Assembly: GCF_003014735.1 (NCBI RefSeq)
Contig: NZ_PYAX01000016.1
Location: 103,938-167,937 of the forward strand
From: Saccharothrix carnea
Lineage (GTDB): Bacteria > Actinomycetota > Actinomycetes > Mycobacteriales > Pseudonocardiaceae
Direction: 5' to 3'
DNA length: 64,000 nt
Position 1 is the stretch's first letter. Each line of letters begins with the position of its first letter. Below, piece after piece: positions 8,928 to 17,012 of this stretch. Both the position numbers and the translations under genes were made by a program. A model generated the notes under the pieces. The model was not told the DNA's origin, made no database searches, and worked only from the letters and a program-made list of their open reading frames with translations.

Positions 8928-10573
8928 CCACCGCGCCGCCCCCAGTGCCGACCGGACGGATCCCACGCGGCCCGTCCCTGCCACCAGGCCTGCTCCCCAC
9001 CGGCACGGAACCCGCCGCCCCAACACCCGCTGCCTCGGTACCTACCGCTCCGAGCAAGACGGCCACCCCGGTGTCGGGCGCCGCAACGGCAGCCGTGCCG
9101 GGCACACCAAGCGGAGTGTCCAAGTCGGTGTCGGGCGCTCGGAGCGTGGGAGCCGGGCCGGTGACGGGCGCGCCGAGCGGGGCGGCCCGGCCGGTGTCGG
9201 GCAGGTCGAGCGGAGCAGCCGCAGCAGTGCCGGGCAGGTCGAGCGGAGCGGGTGGACCAGCGCGGGGCGGACCATCCGGCGCGAGCCTGTCCGCCCTGCC
9301 GGAGCCGGGCACGGCCGGACCTGGCGGCGCGGCCCCATCCCTACCGTCCGATCTGCGCCCGCCGGGGGTCGGCACCTCCCGTCCTGCCGGCGCCGCCCCC
9401 TCCGCACCACCGGATCTGCGCGAACCGGGAGTCGGTGCTTCCAGGCCGGCCGGCGCGGTTCCGAGTGTGCCGTCAGGGCTTGGCACGTCCGCGGCCCGGC
9501 TGGCGGCCCAGTTCGCGGCGGGGCTCGTCGAGGCCGCCGAGACCGCCGACCGGGCACCGGTTTCCCCTACCTCCAGTCCCGGCTACGTGGAGCGGGAGTG
9601 GGGTGATGGGACGGCGTCACCGGTCTACGTGCCCATGGTGGAGCGGATCGACGACGCGCTCGCCGACGAGGTCGACGACCGGCTGGTGCGGTGGGGTGAG
9701 GAGTGCGGCTTCCGGGGCGAAGAGCTCGACCAGCTCCGCAAGGCCGGCTTCGGGCGGTTGGCGATGCTCACCCACACCGACACCGAAGACCCCGAGCAAC
9801 TGCTGATCGCGGCACGGCTCAACGCCGCGTGGTGGGCCGCCGACGACCTGTACGCCGACAACACCGACATGGGCGCCACCCCCGCCGAACTGCCGCCGCG
9901 CCTGGCGCTGGCGATGGTGGCGATGGACCCGGTCGCGCCCGCCGGCGAGTTCGACGAGCCGCTGGAGGAGGCGTTGCGCGCCGAGCCGGTGCTGGTGGCG
10001 CTGCGGTCCGCCGTCGAGCACCTGGAACGCGCCGGCACCCCGGCCCAGGTGCAGCGGATCTGCTACTCCACGTTCACCATGTTCGTCAGCTGGAACACCT
10101 ACGCGGCCTGGCGGTACACCGGCGAGTACCCGCCCGCCTGGAAGTACCTCGCCACCCGGCAGCACGACACCTTCGCCACGTCGATGACGCTGGTGGACCC
10201 AGTCGGCGGCTACGAAGTGCCCGCCAACCTCTACTACGACCCTCGCGTGCGCCGCGCCATCACCCAGGCCGGGACGGCGTCCGTGCTGGTCAACGACCTG
10301 CTGTCGGTGGCGAAGGACGCCGCCGACGTCAACCCCGTCGTCAACATGGTCCTGCAGATCGCGGCGGACCGGAACTGCTCGATCGAGGAGGCGACCGAGG
10401 CCACCGTGGCACTGCACAACAAGTTCGTCCACGACTTCGAGGAGTTGCACGAGAGCCTGAGCGCCGTGCCGTCGCCGGAACTCCAGCGGTTCCTGCGCGG
10501 CCTGCGCGCCTGGATGGGCGGCGGTTTCGAGTGGCACAACACCAACCCGCGCTACCGGACCGCCCGCTCCTGA
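8924..10573 (+). CDS. 2-methylisoborneol synthase with long repetitive N-terminal extension
   Basis: 549 residues. Residues about 225-549 are a class I terpene cyclase: the acidic motif DDLYAD (307-312) binds magnesium, the NSE-type motif NDLLSVAKD is at 457-465, and RYRTARS-like basic residues close the C-terminus. It cyclises 2-methyl-GPP to the earthy odorant 2-methylisoborneol. Residues 1-224 are a Pro/Ala/Gly/Ser-rich low-complexity tail holding two tandem 21-residue units (137-157 and 158-178, core DLRxPGVGxSRPAGA), a partial third, and an Ala-rich helix-like stretch (188-208). Such disordered tails are known in family 2B encapsulin cargo terpene cyclases, so this one probably directs loading into the shells. 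It appears much longer than the tails of typical Streptomyces enzymes. Confidence 0.93.
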   Translation: MTTAPPPVPTGRIPRGPSLPPGLLPTGTEPAAPTPAASVPTAPSKTATPVSGAATAAVPGTPSGVSKSVSGARSVGAGPVTGAPSGAARPVSGRSSGAAAAVPGRSSGAGGPARGGPSGASLSALPEPGTAGPGGAAPSLPSDLRPPGVGTSRPAGAAPSAPPDLREPGVGASRPAGAVPSVPSGLGTSAARLAAQFAAGLVEAAETADRAPVSPTSSPGYVEREWGDGTASPVYVPMVERIDDALADEVDDRLVRWGEECGFRGEELDQLRKAGFGRLAMLTHTDTEDPEQLLIAARLNAAWWAADDLYADNTDMGATPAELPPRLALAMVAMDPVAPAGEFDEPLEEALRAEPVLVALRSAVEHLERAGTPAQVQRICYSTFTMFVSWNTYAAWRYTGEYPPAWKYLATRQHDTFATSMTLVDPVGGYEVPANLYYDPRVRRAITQAGTASVLVNDLLSVAKDAADVNPVVNMVLQIAADRNCSIEEATEATVALHNKFVHDFEELHESLSAVPSPELQRFLRGLRAWMGGGFEWHNTNPRYRTARS

Positions 10574-10653
10574 CCTGGAGTGCTAGGGGGTGTATCGAAA
10601 GTGGATCAAGGTACTCGTTCTGGCCCTGGCATGTGTCATGCGATGCTCGCGTC

Positions 10654-11154
10654 ATGACTGATCAACGCGAGGTTGCCATCGTCCGCTGGCCAGGTCAGAC
10701 CCCTTCCGCCCAGGATGGACTGGCAGATCTGCTGGCGGCCTACCATCTGCAGACGCAGGCCGAGAAGGGTGAGGCCGTCGCCGGTGTGGGTGGGTTGCCG
10801 GACCGCTACCGGGTAGAGATCGCGGATCCGCAAGCCGTGTTCGAAGACGATGTCGTGCTGCTGGCGTTGAGCGGGGACACCGCGGTGGGCTGCCTGGTGG
10901 TGACCGCCTCTGTCGACGGACAGTCCGAGGTCAAGAGGCTCTGGACGGACCCGGCGTTCCGGGGGCAAGGCATCGCGTCCAGCCTGGTCAGCGCCGCGCT
11001 TGTGCATGCTGCGGAAAGCGGCGTCAGCGCGGTGCGGCTGTCGGTGTGGAAGTGGCGGGCAGGCGCGATCGCCCTGTACGAGCGCCTCGGATTCACCGTC
11101 ACCGAGTCGTGGGACGAGCGGGACCAGCTGGTCTGCATGGAACGAGCCGTGTGA
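10654..11154 (+). CDS. GNAT-family N-acetyltransferase
   Basis: 166 residues. The acetyl-CoA-binding motif A is clear: VKRLWTDPAFRGQGIASSLVSAALVHA (about 95-121) with the R/Q-x-x-G-x-G/A core RGQGIA. The C-terminal ALYERLGFTV is the usual GNAT motif B. The fold is complete, so the gene is probably intact even though the transposase remnant begins four bases after its stop. The acceptor substrate cannot be predicted. It follows the terpene synthase by 80 bases in the same direction, but the neighbouring IS sequence suggests it may be a later arrival rather than part of the pathway. Confidence 0.82.
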   Translation: MTDQREVAIVRWPGQTPSAQDGLADLLAAYHLQTQAEKGEAVAGVGGLPDRYRVEIADPQAVFEDDVVLLALSGDTAVGCLVVTASVDGQSEVKRLWTDPAFRGQGIASSLVSAALVHAAESGVSAVRLSVWKWRAGAIALYERLGFTVTESWDERDQLVCMERAV

Positions 11155-11158
11155 GTGG

Positions 11159-11620
11159 TCACAGCCATTCATTGATGGCCGCGACGAGGACGGTCGCCTC
11201 GTAGCGGACCGCAAGCTTGTCATAGCGCGTCGCCACAGCGCGGTGCTTCTGGCGCTGCTCGCCGGCCAGGTGCAGCTTGGTGGTCCGGCCGCCGCGCGAG
11301 CGTCCAAGCCCGTGATCGTCGGGCTCGGCGGCAATGCCTCCGGGCGGCTGCTTCTGCAGGTCCCCTTTTTCCGCGCCCCGGCGGCATGCTGGTGAGCGCG
11401 CACAACGGTGGAGTCGACGTTGATGTCCCAGGTGATCAGGTCCTTCGCGTCCGCCCGGGCCTGTAGTTGGGTGACGATCCGCTGCCAGACGCCGTTTCGC
11501 TGCCAACGGCGGAACAGGTCGTACACCCGGCCCCACGGCCCATACTCCTCGGGTACGTCCCGCCAGGGGATGCCGGTGCGGACCCGGAACCGTATGCCGT
11601 CGACCCACCTACCCCGCACC
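11159..11620 (-). pseudogene. Internally deleted IS5-family (IS427-like, two-frame) transposase remnant
   Basis: Read on the minus strand, one frame gives the ORF-A part (GIPWRDVPEEYGPWGRVYDLFRRWQRNGVW then DINVDSTVVRAHQHAAGARKKG). The next frame continues with QKQPPGGIAAEPDDHGLGRSRGGRTTKLHLAGEQ. The frame change falls at an A5-G4 run near 11369-11377, a typical programmed frameshift site in this group. The sequence then jumps directly to the family C-terminus HRAVATRYDKLAVRYEATVLVAAINEWL. About 100 residues normally lying between, including the second Asp and the Glu of the DDE triad, are absent, so it cannot be active. The N-terminus beyond about 11620 is also degenerate. Confidence 0.8.
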
Positions 11621-11921
11621 GCCCGCACCGAACTGCATCGCCTGCTCACCCCGCTGGACGAGGAATCCCGCCGGCGAACCTTGCCAAACCCGCACTCGAC
11701 CACCCCAGGCCACTGGTGGCGCCGAAGACTGTACGACCGCGACTAGACCTCAATGCTCTGACCTGCACCTTCGCGAGTCACCAGTTCCACGATCGGGTGA
11801 TCATGCTCCCGACTTCAAAGAACACGGTGTTATTATTCAACTGAAACGTCGGGAGAAACAACAAGGCCCGCCTCGACCGGCCGCATGCCCGCCACGGGAA
11901 GGGCCTCGCGAGCGTCCGGGT

Positions 11922-12335
11922 TCAGCCGAAGTCCAGCCGGCGCCGCCCGCCATGGGCGACATCGTCCCACCAGGCGCCGGCCGACTCGGCAGCTGCGGCC
12001 TCGATCGCCTCGATCCGGTGCGGGCCGTCGCGCACGTGGACGCGGACGGCGGTGGCCGCCTCGTGGACCCTGGCGGCGCCGAGGCCCGCCGGCACGGCGA
12101 GGGTGGTCCTGGTGATGATGGCCCCGGTCGTCCGGTGCTGTCCGGCGGCTGGCTGCGGTGGCCGAGTGCGGTGGCTGCGTGCGGTGGCCGCGTGCGTCGG
12201 CTGAGTGCGGTGGCCGAGTGCGCTGGCCGACTGCGCGCTGGCACGGGTGAGGGCGCGGGCCCGTTGGGTCAGCTGCATCGTGCGGTCGTCGACCTGCCGG
12301 GCCCAGTGGTGGTCGGGTGCGGTGCGGTCCTGCAC
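11922..12335 (-). CDS. Hypothetical protein with degenerate internal repeats (doubtful)
   Basis: A possible GTG-started frame of 137 residues. Its last 65 residues (from TGAIITRTTLAVPAG to DDVAHGGRRRLDFG) look protein-like, with balanced composition and mostly G/C wobble bases. The middle (HRTQPTHAATARSHRTRPPQ) is low complexity and arises from an approximate tandem DNA repeat. No ribosome site is convincing and I recognise no family. Several overlapping frames are open here because of base skew, so this may be spurious. Confidence 0.3.
   Translation of the reverse strand: MQDRTAPDHHWARQVDDRTMQLTQRARALTRASAQSASALGHRTQPTHAATARSHRTRPPQPAAGQHRTTGAIITRTTLAVPAGLGAARVHEAATAVRVHVRDGPHRIEAIEAAAAESAGAWWDDVAHGGRRRLDFG
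12150..12240. repeat. Degenerate short tandem repeat (units like GCGGTGGCCGAGT)
   Basis: Variants of GCGGTGGCCGAGT, GCGGTGGCTGCGT and GCGCTGGCCGACT follow one another with a period of about 13-16 bases. The array lies inside the doubtful 11922-12335 frame and accounts for its low-complexity middle. Confidence 0.55.
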
Positions 12336-12439
12336 GGGGGTCGGCCGAGTCGGCGGTCACGGGCATCGGTTGCGGCCGCGGTGGATCGTCCTGGCGCGGG
12401 GGCGGCAGGTGCTGGGTGCGTTGACGCCACGGTGGGCAC

Positions 12440-12565
12440 GGGAGTGGTGGGCGCGAGAACGGCGGTTGAGGCGCGGGAGCGGCGGGTGTGGCGGCGGTGG
12501 GCGGGGCGGTGGGTGCGGGAGTGGTGGGTGGGTGCGGGAGTGGTGGGTGGGGTAGTGGGTGGGTT
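12440..12565 (+). repeat. Strongly G-rich, purine-skewed tract
   Basis: The plus strand is dominated by runs such as GGGTGGGTGCGGGAGTGG, with many G-triplets and almost no C-runs. GGTGCGGGAGTGGTGGGT-like segments repeat in tandem. It has potential for G-quadruplex formation and no credible gene; it separates the low-complexity region from the terminator of the GH127 gene. Confidence 0.5.
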
Positions 12566-12570
12566 TGGGC

Positions 12571-12602
12571 GGCGTCGCACCCGGGGGAGCGGGTGCGACG
12601 CC
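12571..12602 (-). terminator. Hairpin terminator of the GH127 gene
   Basis: A perfect 12-base-pair stem (GGCGTCGCACCC and its complement) with an 8-base loop, 19 bases beyond the stop of the minus-strand GH127 gene. There is no U-tract, as is common in GC-rich actinomycetes. Confidence 0.8.
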
Positions 12603-12620
12603 GGGGGTGGGTGGGGGTGG

Positions 12621-15359
12621 TCAGATGAAGCGCCAGAGGTGGTCGGTGGTGCCGTTGTCGTCGTACAGCACGACCTGTGTGCCGCGGGCGGTGGAGGCGT
12701 TGGTTAGGCCTAGGACTCGGCCGCCGTTGGCGCACTGGATGCGGAAGTAGCCGTTGGTGCCGTGGCGCAGGCGCCACTTGTGGTCGGTGGTGCCGTTGTC
12801 GGACCACTGGAGCACTCGGGCGTTGTTGGCGTTGGCGCCGTTCTCGACGCCGAGGACCTTGCCGCTGTGCGAGTTGCGCAGCCGGAAGTAGCCGTCGGGG
12901 TCGAGAACTGCGGTCCACAAGTGGTCGGCGGTGCCGTTGTCGTCCCACTGCACGACCAGCCCACCATCCGAAGTGGACATGTCTTGCACGCCGAGAACCA
13001 AGCCACTGGCACGGTTCTGCACGCGGCGGGTGCCGGTCGGTACGAAGCGCCACCGGTTGTCGGCCGAGCCGTTGTCCGAGTCCTGCACGGCCTGCGCGCC
13101 CTGGGCCGTCGAGGCGTTCAGGATGCCCAGCACCTTGCCGCTGTTGGCGTTGCGCAGCTTGTGGGTGCCGTCACCGTGGTCGACCACGGTCCAGCGGTGG
13201 TCGGCCGTGCCGGTGTCGCCCCACTGCAGGACGCGGGCGTTGTCGGCGGTGGACATGTTCTCGACGCCCAGCACCTTGCCGCTGTGCGAGTTGCGCAGCC
13301 GGACGTCGCTCCCGTCCACCACGATCTGCCAGTTGTGGTCGGCGGTCCCGGTGTCGCCCCACTGCACGGCCGGCCCACCATCCGAAGTGGACATGTCCTG
13401 CACGCCGAGCACCAGGCCGCTCGCGGCGTTGAACAACCGGTAGGAGGCTTCCGAGCCGCCCCCGCCACCGGCGGTGGTCCAGTAGACGGTGTAGTTGAAG
13501 CCGTGGGCGTCGTGGAACGGGCCGAGGTTGACCGTCGCACCATCGGCCTGCGCGGTGAACGCCAGCGACGACGTGCTGGTGCGGGTGATGGAGCCGACGT
13601 TGAGCGCGGGCGGCCGGGACAGGGCGGTGTTGCCGTAGTTGCCCGCCAGGACCGCCGGTCCGTAGCTGATCGCGGCGACGGCGGGGTTGTCGTTGGCGGC
13701 CTGCATGATCACCCGCATGGGCAGGCGCAGGGTCACCGCGTCACCGGGAGCCCACGACCTGGTCAACGAGGCGTAGCTGCCGGGAGTCGCGGTGACGCCC
13801 TGGGCGACGCCGTTGACGCTGACGGTGGCACCGGTGGTCCACGCGGGGATGCGCAGGCGCATCGTCCACGACCCCTCCACGCTGCCGCTGACCGTGATGG
13901 TGGTGGTGTCGGACGCCGGGTAGGTCGTGGTCTGGGTGACCGTGATGCCCCGCTCCGACCAGGTCAGCACGGACGGCGCGTAGAGGTTCACCGTGAGCGT
14001 GGTGCCGCTGCGGAAGTAGATCGAGTTGGCCAGGGACGTGTTGACCTCCAGGGCGGTGCCCTGGCAGCACCAGAACGTGGTGTAGTCGGTGCTCCAGTTG
14101 CCGCCGCCCCACGCGGGCCCGGTGTTGCCGCGCCGGTGGCCGGGGTTGAGGCCGGTGAAGTAGCAGATGTGGCCGTGCGGGTCGGCGGTGTTCTGCTGGC
14201 CGATGAGGTGGTTGATGAGCGCGCGCTCGTAGAAGTCGAAGTACGCCGCGTTGTCCGGTTGCAGCAGCCACAGCTCGCGGGTCAGCTTGAGCATGTTGTA
14301 GCTGTTGCACGCCTCGGCGGTGTCGGTGTTGAGGTAGGAGGCGATGGCGTTGGGCGCGCGGAAGTGCTCGGCCTGGCTGTTGCCGCCGATCGCGTACGTG
14401 TGCGCGCCGACGGTGATGTTCCACGCGTTGGACGCGATGTCGCGGTAGCGGGTGGTGCCGGTGGCCTTGTACTCGCGCGCCGCGCCGATCCACTTGGCCA
14501 CCTGGGTGTTGGCGTGCAGGCCGTTGAGCCGGTCCTGGTTCGCGGCCAACGGGTCGAACACGGCCGCGTGGTCGAACCGCTGGGCGGTCGCGAGCCACCG
14601 GGCGTCCCCGGTCTGCTGGTACAGGTCGGTCAGCACGGCGTTCATGCCGCCGAACTCCGTGCCCAGCACGCGCTGCATCTGGCTGTAGGACAGCCTGGCC
14701 GTGCGCCAGTCGACCCAGCCCGCGAACCGCAGCAGCACGTCGCGCGCCTGGGTGTTGCCGATGTGGCGCCACACGTCCAGCAGACCGGCCAACGTCTTGT
14801 GCAGCGCGTAGTACGACACCGACTTGGGGCTGCCCGCCTCCATCGAGTCGAAGTCGGACTCGGGGAAACCGGACAGGTAGCCGGTGTTGAAGCCCGCTGC
14901 CGCGTTGTTCGCCTGGCACTTCGCCAGCTCGGCGACCATGAGGTTCGCCCTGTCGCGGCACGTGGTGTCGCCCAGCACGGCCCACGCCTGCGCCCACGCG
15001 CTGAGGAAGTGACCCTGGCTGTGGGTGCGGAAGGGGAAGTTCGGCGCCTCCCACCCGCCGAGTGCCGCCGCGCCGTTGGTGGACAGCCGGTGGTTGGCCC
15101 GGAAGTTGTAGAGCAACCGGTTCACGTCCACGAAGCGCAGGTAGGTCAACGTGCGGTTCTGGTTGTCCAGCCAACGCCCGGAGGTCAGCCGGACCTGGCT
15201 CAGGTCGAACGGGTGGGCCGCTACCCCGATGTCCCCGCGGACCGGCGGAACGGAGGCGGCGTGTGCCGTTCCGACGATCAGGGACGGTGCGGTGGTCGCG
15301 ACGGCGGCGACCCCGGCGGCTTGCAGCAGTCTGCGTCGGCTCAACGATGAGGACGACAT
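12621..15359 (-). CDS. Secreted GH127 beta-L-arabinofuranosidase with two CBM13-like trefoils
   Basis: 912 residues. The N-terminus SSSLSRRRLLQAAG is a twin-arginine signal ending near AHA-AS. Residues about 40-635 are a GH127 (DUF1680) catalytic domain. The zinc/cysteine centre characteristic of the family is visible in TAEACNSYN (Glu and Cys) and TFWCCQGTALE (paired Cys). It should release beta-L-arabinofuranose from plant glycans. Residues about 641-776 and 777-912 are two ricin-type trefoils made of six units (RLRNSHSGKVLGVENMST, ADHRW). These two trefoils are themselves an internal duplication, still visible at DNA level near 12960 and 13376. An AGGAG lies before the ATG. It is the last gene of a minus-strand esterase/xylanase series but has its own terminator. 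Confidence 0.92.
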   Translation of the reverse strand: MSSSSLSRRRLLQAAGVAAVATTAPSLIVGTAHAASVPPVRGDIGVAAHPFDLSQVRLTSGRWLDNQNRTLTYLRFVDVNRLLYNFRANHRLSTNGAAALGGWEAPNFPFRTHSQGHFLSAWAQAWAVLGDTTCRDRANLMVAELAKCQANNAAAGFNTGYLSGFPESDFDSMEAGSPKSVSYYALHKTLAGLLDVWRHIGNTQARDVLLRFAGWVDWRTARLSYSQMQRVLGTEFGGMNAVLTDLYQQTGDARWLATAQRFDHAAVFDPLAANQDRLNGLHANTQVAKWIGAAREYKATGTTRYRDIASNAWNITVGAHTYAIGGNSQAEHFRAPNAIASYLNTDTAEACNSYNMLKLTRELWLLQPDNAAYFDFYERALINHLIGQQNTADPHGHICYFTGLNPGHRRGNTGPAWGGGNWSTDYTTFWCCQGTALEVNTSLANSIYFRSGTTLTVNLYAPSVLTWSERGITVTQTTTYPASDTTTITVSGSVEGSWTMRLRIPAWTTGATVSVNGVAQGVTATPGSYASLTRSWAPGDAVTLRLPMRVIMQAANDNPAVAAISYGPAVLAGNYGNTALSRPPALNVGSITRTSTSSLAFTAQADGATVNLGPFHDAHGFNYTVYWTTAGGGGGSEASYRLFNAASGLVLGVQDMSTSDGGPAVQWGDTGTADHNWQIVVDGSDVRLRNSHSGKVLGVENMSTADNARVLQWGDTGTADHRWTVVDHGDGTHKLRNANSGKVLGILNASTAQGAQAVQDSDNGSADNRWRFVPTGTRRVQNRASGLVLGVQDMSTSDGGLVVQWDDNGTADHLWTAVLDPDGYFRLRNSHSGKVLGVENGANANNARVLQWSDNGTTDHKWRLRHGTNGYFRIQCANGGRVLGLTNASTARGTQVVLYDDNGTTDHLWRFI

Positions 15360-15375
15360 GGCACTCCTGTCGTGG

Positions 15376-15415
15376 GCCGCCCCGGGCGTCGCGAGTCGTA
15401 CGAGCCCGGGGCGGC
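15376..15415 (-). terminator. Hairpin terminator of the CE1-CBM2 esterase gene
   Basis: Twelve-base-pair perfect stem, GCCGCCCCGGGC at 15376-15387 pairing with 15404-15415 around a 16-base loop, 20 bases beyond the esterase stop and 16 bases before the GH127 start. Confidence 0.75.
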
Positions 15416-15435
15416 GTGGTCGGTCCTCGGTGCCC

Positions 15436-16800
15436 TCAGCCGGTCGTGCAGGTGTTGCCGTTGAGGGTGAACGAGGCGGGTGCGGCGGTGTTGCCGGTGT
15501 GGTTCGCCTGGAAGCCGATGGTGACCGAGGCGTTCGGGGCGAGGTTGGCGTTGTAGGAGACGTTCCGGGCGGTCACCTGACCGGAGGTCGGGGAGTAGGT
15601 GGCGTTCCAGCCGGAGGTGATGGTCTGGCCACCTGGCAGCGTGAACACCAACGACCAGCCGTTGACCGGGGTGGTGCCGGTGTTGGTGACGGTGATGCTC
15701 GACGTCAGGCCGGTGTTCCAGGCGTTGACGGTGTCGGTGACGCGGCAGGTCGTGCCGGGCACCGAGGTCGTCGTCGTTGTCGTGCTGGTGGTCGTGGTGG
15801 TCGTGGTGGTCGTCGTTGTGGTGGTGGTGGTGGTTGTCGTCGTCGTGGGGCCGGTGCCCGCGAACTGGTTGACGAACTTCCACACCTCGGCCGACGTCCA
15901 GGTCCGACCGCCGTCTTCGCACGCGCACCCGTCGACCGGAGCCGGGGTGTGGCCGTTGTCGAACGCCGCCCACACGACCGGGTACCCGGCACGGCAGCCG
16001 CTGTAGGTCGTGACCACGTGGGACAGGCTGCCCTGGCGGGGCTCCGGCGGGTTCTGCGCGGTGCAGCCGTTGTTGCGCACGAACGTGTCGCGCATCGTCC
16101 GACCCTGGGAGATGTTGAGCACGTTGTCGGTGAGACCGTGCAACCCCATGTAGGCGATGGGCTGGGTGCCGCCGTTGCACCCGCTGAGCAGTCCGCCCGC
16201 GTAGACCACGACCGCGCGGAACGTGGTGGCGCGGGCGCAGGCCACCGCGTACGACATCGCGCCGCCGTAGCTGAAGCCGCCGGCGAAGCGCTGGGTGGTG
16301 TCGATGCACAGGGCGGCGTCGAGCTGCCGGAGCAGGTCGTCGACGAAGGTCAGGTCACGGCCATTGGTGTTCGCCCAGCCGTTGCTGATGCCCTGCGGTG
16401 CGACGAAGATCATGGAGTTGTTCGCCGCGTCCGCTTGCTTGCGCAACCCGTAGTAGGACCAGTTGTACCCGGAGCCACCTCCCGAGTCGACGTCGTTGGC
16501 CGTCCCGTTGAGCCAGTGGAAGCCGACGAACAGCCGGTACTGGCGGTTGGGGTCGTAGTTCGCGGGCACCCGCAGGATGTAGGTGCGGTTCTGGCCGCCG
16601 CTGGTGATCGTGTGCGTGCCGCTGGCCAGACCGGGCGCCTTGCCGCACCCGGCCGTGGCGGCTGCGGCGCCGACCTGGTCGGCCTGCGTGCCGCCGAGCG
16701 CGACGCCGCCCGCTCCCAGTAGGAACAGGGCACCGGCCGCCGCGGCGGCTATCAGGGACCTGCGCCGGGACGTGGCGCGGCCCGCGTGTTGGTGGAACAT
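15436..16800 (-). CDS. Secreted CE1-type (feruloyl/acetyl xylan) esterase with poly-Thr linker and CBM2
   Basis: 454 residues from the ATG at 16800, which has AAAGGGA at good spacing; an upstream GTG at 16863 is rejected. A basic region and a hydrophobic stretch form the signal peptide (SRRRSLIAAAAAGALFLLGAGG). Residues about 50-310 match the LpqC/Esterase_phb group of CE1: the nucleophile lies in GGFSYGGAMS and the motifs GFHWLNGT, FVAPQGISNGWANTNG and AAFDNGH (His) are present. A linker of almost pure threonine follows (about 318-350), then a CBM2 cellulose/xylan-binding domain (from about 351, WNTGLTSSITVTNTG to TLNGNTC). It probably removes ferulic or acetyl esters from arabinoxylan. Two paralogues in the window carry CBM13 instead. 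A GTTAGCGATAAC operator-like site lies upstream. Confidence 0.88.
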   Translation of the reverse strand: MFHQHAGRATSRRRSLIAAAAAGALFLLGAGGVALGGTQADQVGAAAATAGCGKAPGLASGTHTITSGGQNRTYILRVPANYDPNRQYRLFVGFHWLNGTANDVDSGGGSGYNWSYYGLRKQADAANNSMIFVAPQGISNGWANTNGRDLTFVDDLLRQLDAALCIDTTQRFAGGFSYGGAMSYAVACARATTFRAVVVYAGGLLSGCNGGTQPIAYMGLHGLTDNVLNISQGRTMRDTFVRNNGCTAQNPPEPRQGSLSHVVTTYSGCRAGYPVVWAAFDNGHTPAPVDGCACEDGGRTWTSAEVWKFVNQFAGTGPTTTTTTTTTTTTTTTTTTTTSTTTTTTSVPGTTCRVTDTVNAWNTGLTSSITVTNTGTTPVNGWSLVFTLPGGQTITSGWNATYSPTSGQVTARNVSYNANLAPNASVTIGFQANHTGNTAAPASFTLNGNTCTTG

Positions 16801-16905
16801 CGTTGTCCCTTTCGTTGTCGGATGAGTCTGCCCCGTCATGTTCACGCTCACAAGTGCTTCCACCCTGGTTTCAGGGAGGTTGCACCATTAGATGGAACTG
16901 CGGTA

Positions 16906-16917
16906 GTTAGCGATAAC
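16906..16917. promoter_or_regulatory. LacI-type operator GTTAGCGATAAC upstream of CE1-CBM2 esterase
   Basis: One mismatch from the perfect palindrome GTTAGCGCTAAC found elsewhere in the island. It lies 106 bases ahead of the esterase start on the minus strand. Confidence 0.6.
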
Positions 16918-16947
16918 ATTGGATGGCGGAGTTGGCGGGAGACGACG

Positions 16948-16993
16948 AACGGCCGCCTGCGCACGCGGGTGACGCGTGCCCGTGGCGGCCGTT
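16948..16993 (-). terminator. Long hairpin terminator of the CBM2-hydrolase gene
   Basis: AACGGCCGCC (16948-16957) pairs with GGCGGCCGTT (16984-16993), and an inner GCACGCG/CGCGTGC pair closes a 5-base loop. It lies 20 bases past the stop of the minus-strand hydrolase. Confidence 0.8.
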
Positions 16994-17012
16994 GCCCTCG
17001 GTGTTGTCCGAG

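Noticed and set aside
6525..9026. An 833-codon minus-strand frame over the encapsulin operon
   Set aside because: Antisense to four recognisable genes, with no protein-like motifs of its own.
10574..10653. Possible IS end between the synthase and GNAT genes
   Set aside because: No inverted repeat matching the far side of the transposase remnant could be identified by eye.
12269..12580. A 103-codon Pro/Thr/Arg-rich minus-strand frame
   Set aside because: Its composition is explained by the G-rich skew; there is no ribosome site and it overlaps other equally open frames.
12762..15350. An 862-codon plus-strand frame opposite GH127
   Set aside because: Shadow of the GH127 gene; the opposite strand has signal peptide, catalytic motifs, ribosome site and terminator.
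15768..15849. Repetitive GTGGTCGTC tract considered as a CRISPR-like or minisatellite array
   Set aside because: It is the complement of threonine codons in an esterase linker; there are no spacer-repeat units. No CRISPR array was seen anywhere in the window.
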